From positions 1 to 8,273 of the forward strand of contig CACXFF010000418.1 in assembly GCA_902766805.1 (NCBI GenBank): 8,273 bases of DNA, written 5' to 3'. A program made the translations under genes and the position numbers. The stretch comes from an uncultured Coriobacteriaceae bacterium (GTDB lineage: Bacteria > Actinomycetota > Coriobacteriia > Coriobacteriales > Atopobiaceae). This document shows, piece by piece, positions 6,489 to 8,273 of the stretch (position 1 is the first letter of the stretch; each line of letters opens with the position of its first letter). The notes under the pieces are model-generated. The model made no database searches, was not told where the DNA came from, and was given only the letters and a program-made list of their open reading frames with translations.

Positions 6489-6527
6489 CTTGTTACTCCA
6501 GAGCCGAAGGCTCTACGGTAACAAGGG
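6489..6527 (-). repeat. 39-bp palindromic repeat, copy proximal to rpsJ
   Basis: This is the second perfect copy of the hairpin at 6414-6452, in the same orientation and offset by exactly 75 bp. The outer stem is 8 pairs here (CTTGTTAC/GTAACAAG) because the flanking bases differ. The 36 bases between the copies show no similarity to the repeat. It begins 29 bases after the T-run of the rpsJ terminator. Confidence 0.85.
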
Positions 6528-6555
6528 GGCCCGGCGGCTAAGGGTTCACTTTACC

Positions 6556-6587
6556 AAAAAGGGCCGACACCTGGAGGTGCCGGCCCT
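6556..6587 (-). terminator. Rho-independent terminator after rpsJ
   Basis: Starting 27 bases after the rpsJ stop, the minus strand reads GGGCCGGCACCT, a two-base tip, then AGGTGTCGGCCC, a 12-pair stem with one G-U pair. That pair is a G-U only in the minus-strand RNA and is an A/C mismatch on the other strand. An outer A-U pair and TTTTT (6560-6556) follow directly. This is a textbook intrinsic terminator oriented to end the fusA-rpsJ transcript. It could be complete, or leaky and act as an attenuator for rplC onward. Confidence 0.9.
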
Positions 6588-6613
6588 GGCCTGAGGCTTG
6601 TGCGAGAAGAAGC

Positions 6614-6919
6614 TTAGAGCTTGATCTCGATGTCGACGCCCGCGGGGAGGTCGAGACGCATGAGGGCGTCGACCGTGGAGCTCGTGGGGTCGAGGATGTC
6701 GATGAGGCGCTTGTGGGTGCGCATCTCGAACTCCTCGCGCGAGTCCTTGTCCTTGTGCGGCGAGCGGATGACGACGTAGAGGCTGCGCTCGGTGGGCAGG
6801 GGGATGGGACCACTCACGCGAGCACCGGTCTTCTGAGCGGTGTCGATGATGAGCTTGGACGACTGGTCGATGACCTCGTGGTCATAGCCCTTCAGGCGGA
6901 TGCGAATCTTGTTGGACAC
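6614..6919 (-). CDS. rpsJ: 30S ribosomal protein S10
   Basis: S10 (uS10) is in the head of the small subunit and, as NusE, pairs with NusB in transcription antitermination and links RNA polymerase to the ribosome through NusG. The 101 residues are normal. The start is GTG at 6919, with TTGGAG centred about 8 bases upstream; the protein begins MSNKIRIRLKGYDHEVIDQS. The loop signature SGPIPLPTERSLYVVIRSPH (residues 36-55) is intact, and the C-terminus IDILDPTSSTVDALMRLDLP is typical. It follows fusA by 48 bp and is followed by a strong terminator, so it belongs to the fusA transcript and not to the rplC operon, unlike in the classic S10 operon where it is the first gene. Confidence 0.98.
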   Translation of the reverse strand: MSNKIRIRLKGYDHEVIDQSSKLIIDTAQKTGARVSGPIPLPTERSLYVVIRSPHKDKDSREEFEMRTHKRLIDILDPTSSTVDALMRLDLPAGVDIEIKL

Positions 6920-6967
6920 TTTGACTCCAATCGTGGAGCGCGGCGGCTCCTATACGTGCGGGTGCGC

Positions 6968-8273
6968 TTAGTTAGCGGCGCCGCCGACCTTCTCGACAAT
7001 CTCCTTGGCCACGCCCGCAGGCACCGGCTCGTAGGAGTCGAATTGCATGGTGTAGCTCGCGCGGCCCTGCGTCTGGGAACGCAGGTCGGTGGCGTAGCCG
7101 AACATCTCGCCCAGGGGCACCTTGGCGCGGATGACCTTGGAATTGGAGCGATCCTCCATGCCCTCGATCTTGCCGCGGCGGCTGGACAGGCTGCCCATGA
7201 CGTCGCCCAGGTACTGCTCGGGCGTCTCCACGACCACCATCTCGATGGGCTCGAGCAGGACGGCGTCGGACTTCCTCAGGGCCTCCTTGATAGCCATGGA
7301 GCCCGCGATCTTGAACGCGGCCTCGGAGGAGTCGACCTCGTGGTACTTGCCGTCGACCAGGGTGACCTTGATGTCGACGACCGGGTAGCCAGCCTTCACG
7401 CCGCTCTCGAGCGCCTCCTGGATGCCCTTGTCGATGGAGGGGATGTACTCCTTGGGGATCGCGCCACCCACGATGGCGTTCTCGAACTCGTAGCCCTTGC
7501 CACGCTCCTGAGGCTCCATGTCGATGAAGACCCAGCCGTACTGACCGCTACCACCGGACTGACGGACGAACTTGCCCTCGACGTTCTTCACGGCCTTGCC
7601 AGCGGTCTCGCGATACGCGACCTGCGGCTTGCCCACGTTGCAGTCGACCTTGAACTCGCGCTTCAGACGGTCGACGATGATCTCGAGGTGCAGCTCGCCC
7701 ATGCCAGCGATGATGGTCTGGCCGGTCTCGTGGTCGGTGCGCACCTGGAAGGTCGGGTCCTCCTCGGCGAGCTTCGCCAGACCGACGGACATCTTTTCCT
7801 GCTCGGCCTTAGTCTTCGGCTCGACGGCAACGTCGATGACGGGAGCAGCGAACTCGATGGACTCGAGAACGATGGGGTGCTTCTCGTCGCAGAGCGTGTC
7901 GCCGGTGGTGGTGTTCTTGAGTCCGACGCAGGCCACGATGTCACCAGCGAAGCAGTTGTCGCGGTCCACGCGCTCGTTCGCGTTCATCTCGAGGATACGG
8001 CCCAGACGCTCGCGCTTGTCCTTGACGGAGTTGTACACGTAGCTGCCGGCCTCGGCCTGTCCCGAGTACACGCGGAAGTAGGTAAGCTTGCCGACATAGG
8101 GGTCGGTCATGATCTTGAACGCGAGGGCGCTGAAGGGCTCCTTGGGGTCTGCGATGCGATGGTCCTCGTTGCCCTTGAGGTCCACGCCGTCGATCGACTT
8201 GACGTCGAGCGGGCTGGGCAGGTAGTCGACGACTGCGTCGAGCAGCTCCTGGATGCCCTTGTTTTTGTAGGCA
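6968..8273 (-). CDS. fusA: Translation elongation factor G, 3' part (5' end outside window)
   Basis: EF-G is the GTPase that drives tRNA and mRNA translocation and, with RRF, splits ribosomes. The frame runs off the right edge; 434 codons are present, about the last 60% of a protein of roughly 700 residues, so the GTP-binding motifs lie outside. The fragment starts at AYKNKGIQELLDAVVDYLPS, the end of the G domain. Domain II follows (about 45-140), then domain III with GMGELHLEIIVDRLKREF (190-207) and domain IV from about 230 (VRQSGGSGQYGWVF). Domain V comes last, with LSSRRGKIEGM and VPLGEMFGYATDLRSQTQGR. All look intact, with no frameshift. The stop is 48 bp before rpsJ with no terminator between, so the two are co-transcribed. 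No tuf gene follows it. Confidence 0.98.
   Translation of the reverse strand, partial: AYKNKGIQELLDAVVDYLPSPLDVKSIDGVDLKGNEDHRIADPKEPFSALAFKIMTDPYVGKLTYFRVYSGQAEAGSYVYNSVKDKRERLGRILEMNANERVDRDNCFAGDIVACVGLKNTTTGDTLCDEKHPIVLESIEFAAPVIDVAVEPKTKAEQEKMSVGLAKLAEEDPTFQVRTDHETGQTIIAGMGELHLEIIVDRLKREFKVDCNVGKPQVAYRETAGKAVKNVEGKFVRQSGGSGQYGWVFIDMEPQERGKGYEFENAIVGGAIPKEYIPSIDKGIQEALESGVKAGYPVVDIKVTLVDGKYHEVDSSEAAFKIAGSMAIKEALRKSDAVLLEPIEMVVVETPEQYLGDVMGSLSSRRGKIEGMEDRSNSKVIRAKVPLGEMFGYATDLRSQTQGRASYTMQFDSYEPVPAGVAKEIVEKVGGAAN

Larger units (their letters stand above)
6172..6555 (-). other. Long non-coding region upstream of rplC
   Basis: No convincing gene lies between the terminator after rpsJ and rplC. 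In transcription order the region holds two perfect copies of a 39-bp hairpin (6527-6489 and 6452-6414). Next comes a patch from about 6360 to 6240 that is clearly richer in A/T than the flanking genes and carries a weak promoter match, and then a G/C-rich leader. In that leader GCGGTC (6241-6236) can pair with GACCGC (6195-6190), enclosing GGGC/GCCC (6223-6220 with 6213-6210). The ribosome binding site of rplC follows. Small open frames exist on both strands here, but none resembles a known protein or has a good start. Confidence 0.55.

Noticed and set aside
6414..6527. The two 39-bp repeats as a minimal CRISPR array
   Set aside because: There are only two copies, each is itself a long hairpin, no cas genes are present, and they lie between two ribosomal protein genes.

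Overview
The window is a high-GC stretch of bacterial chromosome carrying the end of the str cluster, the whole S10 cluster and the start of the spc ribosomal-protein cluster, almost all on the minus strand. In transcription order (right to left) it reads fusA (3' part), rpsJ, rplC, rplD, rplW, rplB, rpsS, rplV, rpsC, rplP, rpmC, rpsQ, rplN, rplX. The 3' end of an XRE-family regulator gene enters from the left edge on the plus strand. Strong G/C third-position bias, actinobacterial-type ribosomal proteins, an L24 with four cysteines and the fusA-rpsJ junction without tuf suggest an actinobacterium, probably of the class Coriobacteriia (Olsenella/Atopobium/Collinsella type). This placement is an impression from protein sequence, not a database result.

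Layout. 1-213: XRE regulator C-terminus (+). 214-384: spacer with nothing convincing. 385-420: intrinsic terminator for the minus-strand operon. 448-6171: twelve ribosomal protein genes, rplX back to rplC, tightly packed except for two structured gaps: 84 bp between rpsQ and rplN, and 215 bp between rplW and rplB. 6172-6613: a 442-bp non-coding region between rplC and rpsJ. It holds a strong intrinsic terminator just after rpsJ, two perfect 39-bp copies of a hairpin 75 bp apart, and a more A/T-rich patch with a possible promoter and leader for rplC. 6614-6919: rpsJ. 6968-8273: C-terminal 434 codons of fusA.

The genes all serve translation: EF-G drives translocation, S10, S19, S3 and S17 belong to the 30S subunit, and L3, L4, L23, L2, L22, L16, L29, L14 and L24 to the 50S. 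Gene content is ordinary. What stands out is the punctuation: a terminator that places rpsJ with fusA rather than with rplC, structured RNA upstream of rplC, rplB and rplN, and a terminator right after rplX, where most bacteria continue into rplE-rpsN-rpsH. I see no new protein system here. The candidates for something undescribed are these RNA-level elements.
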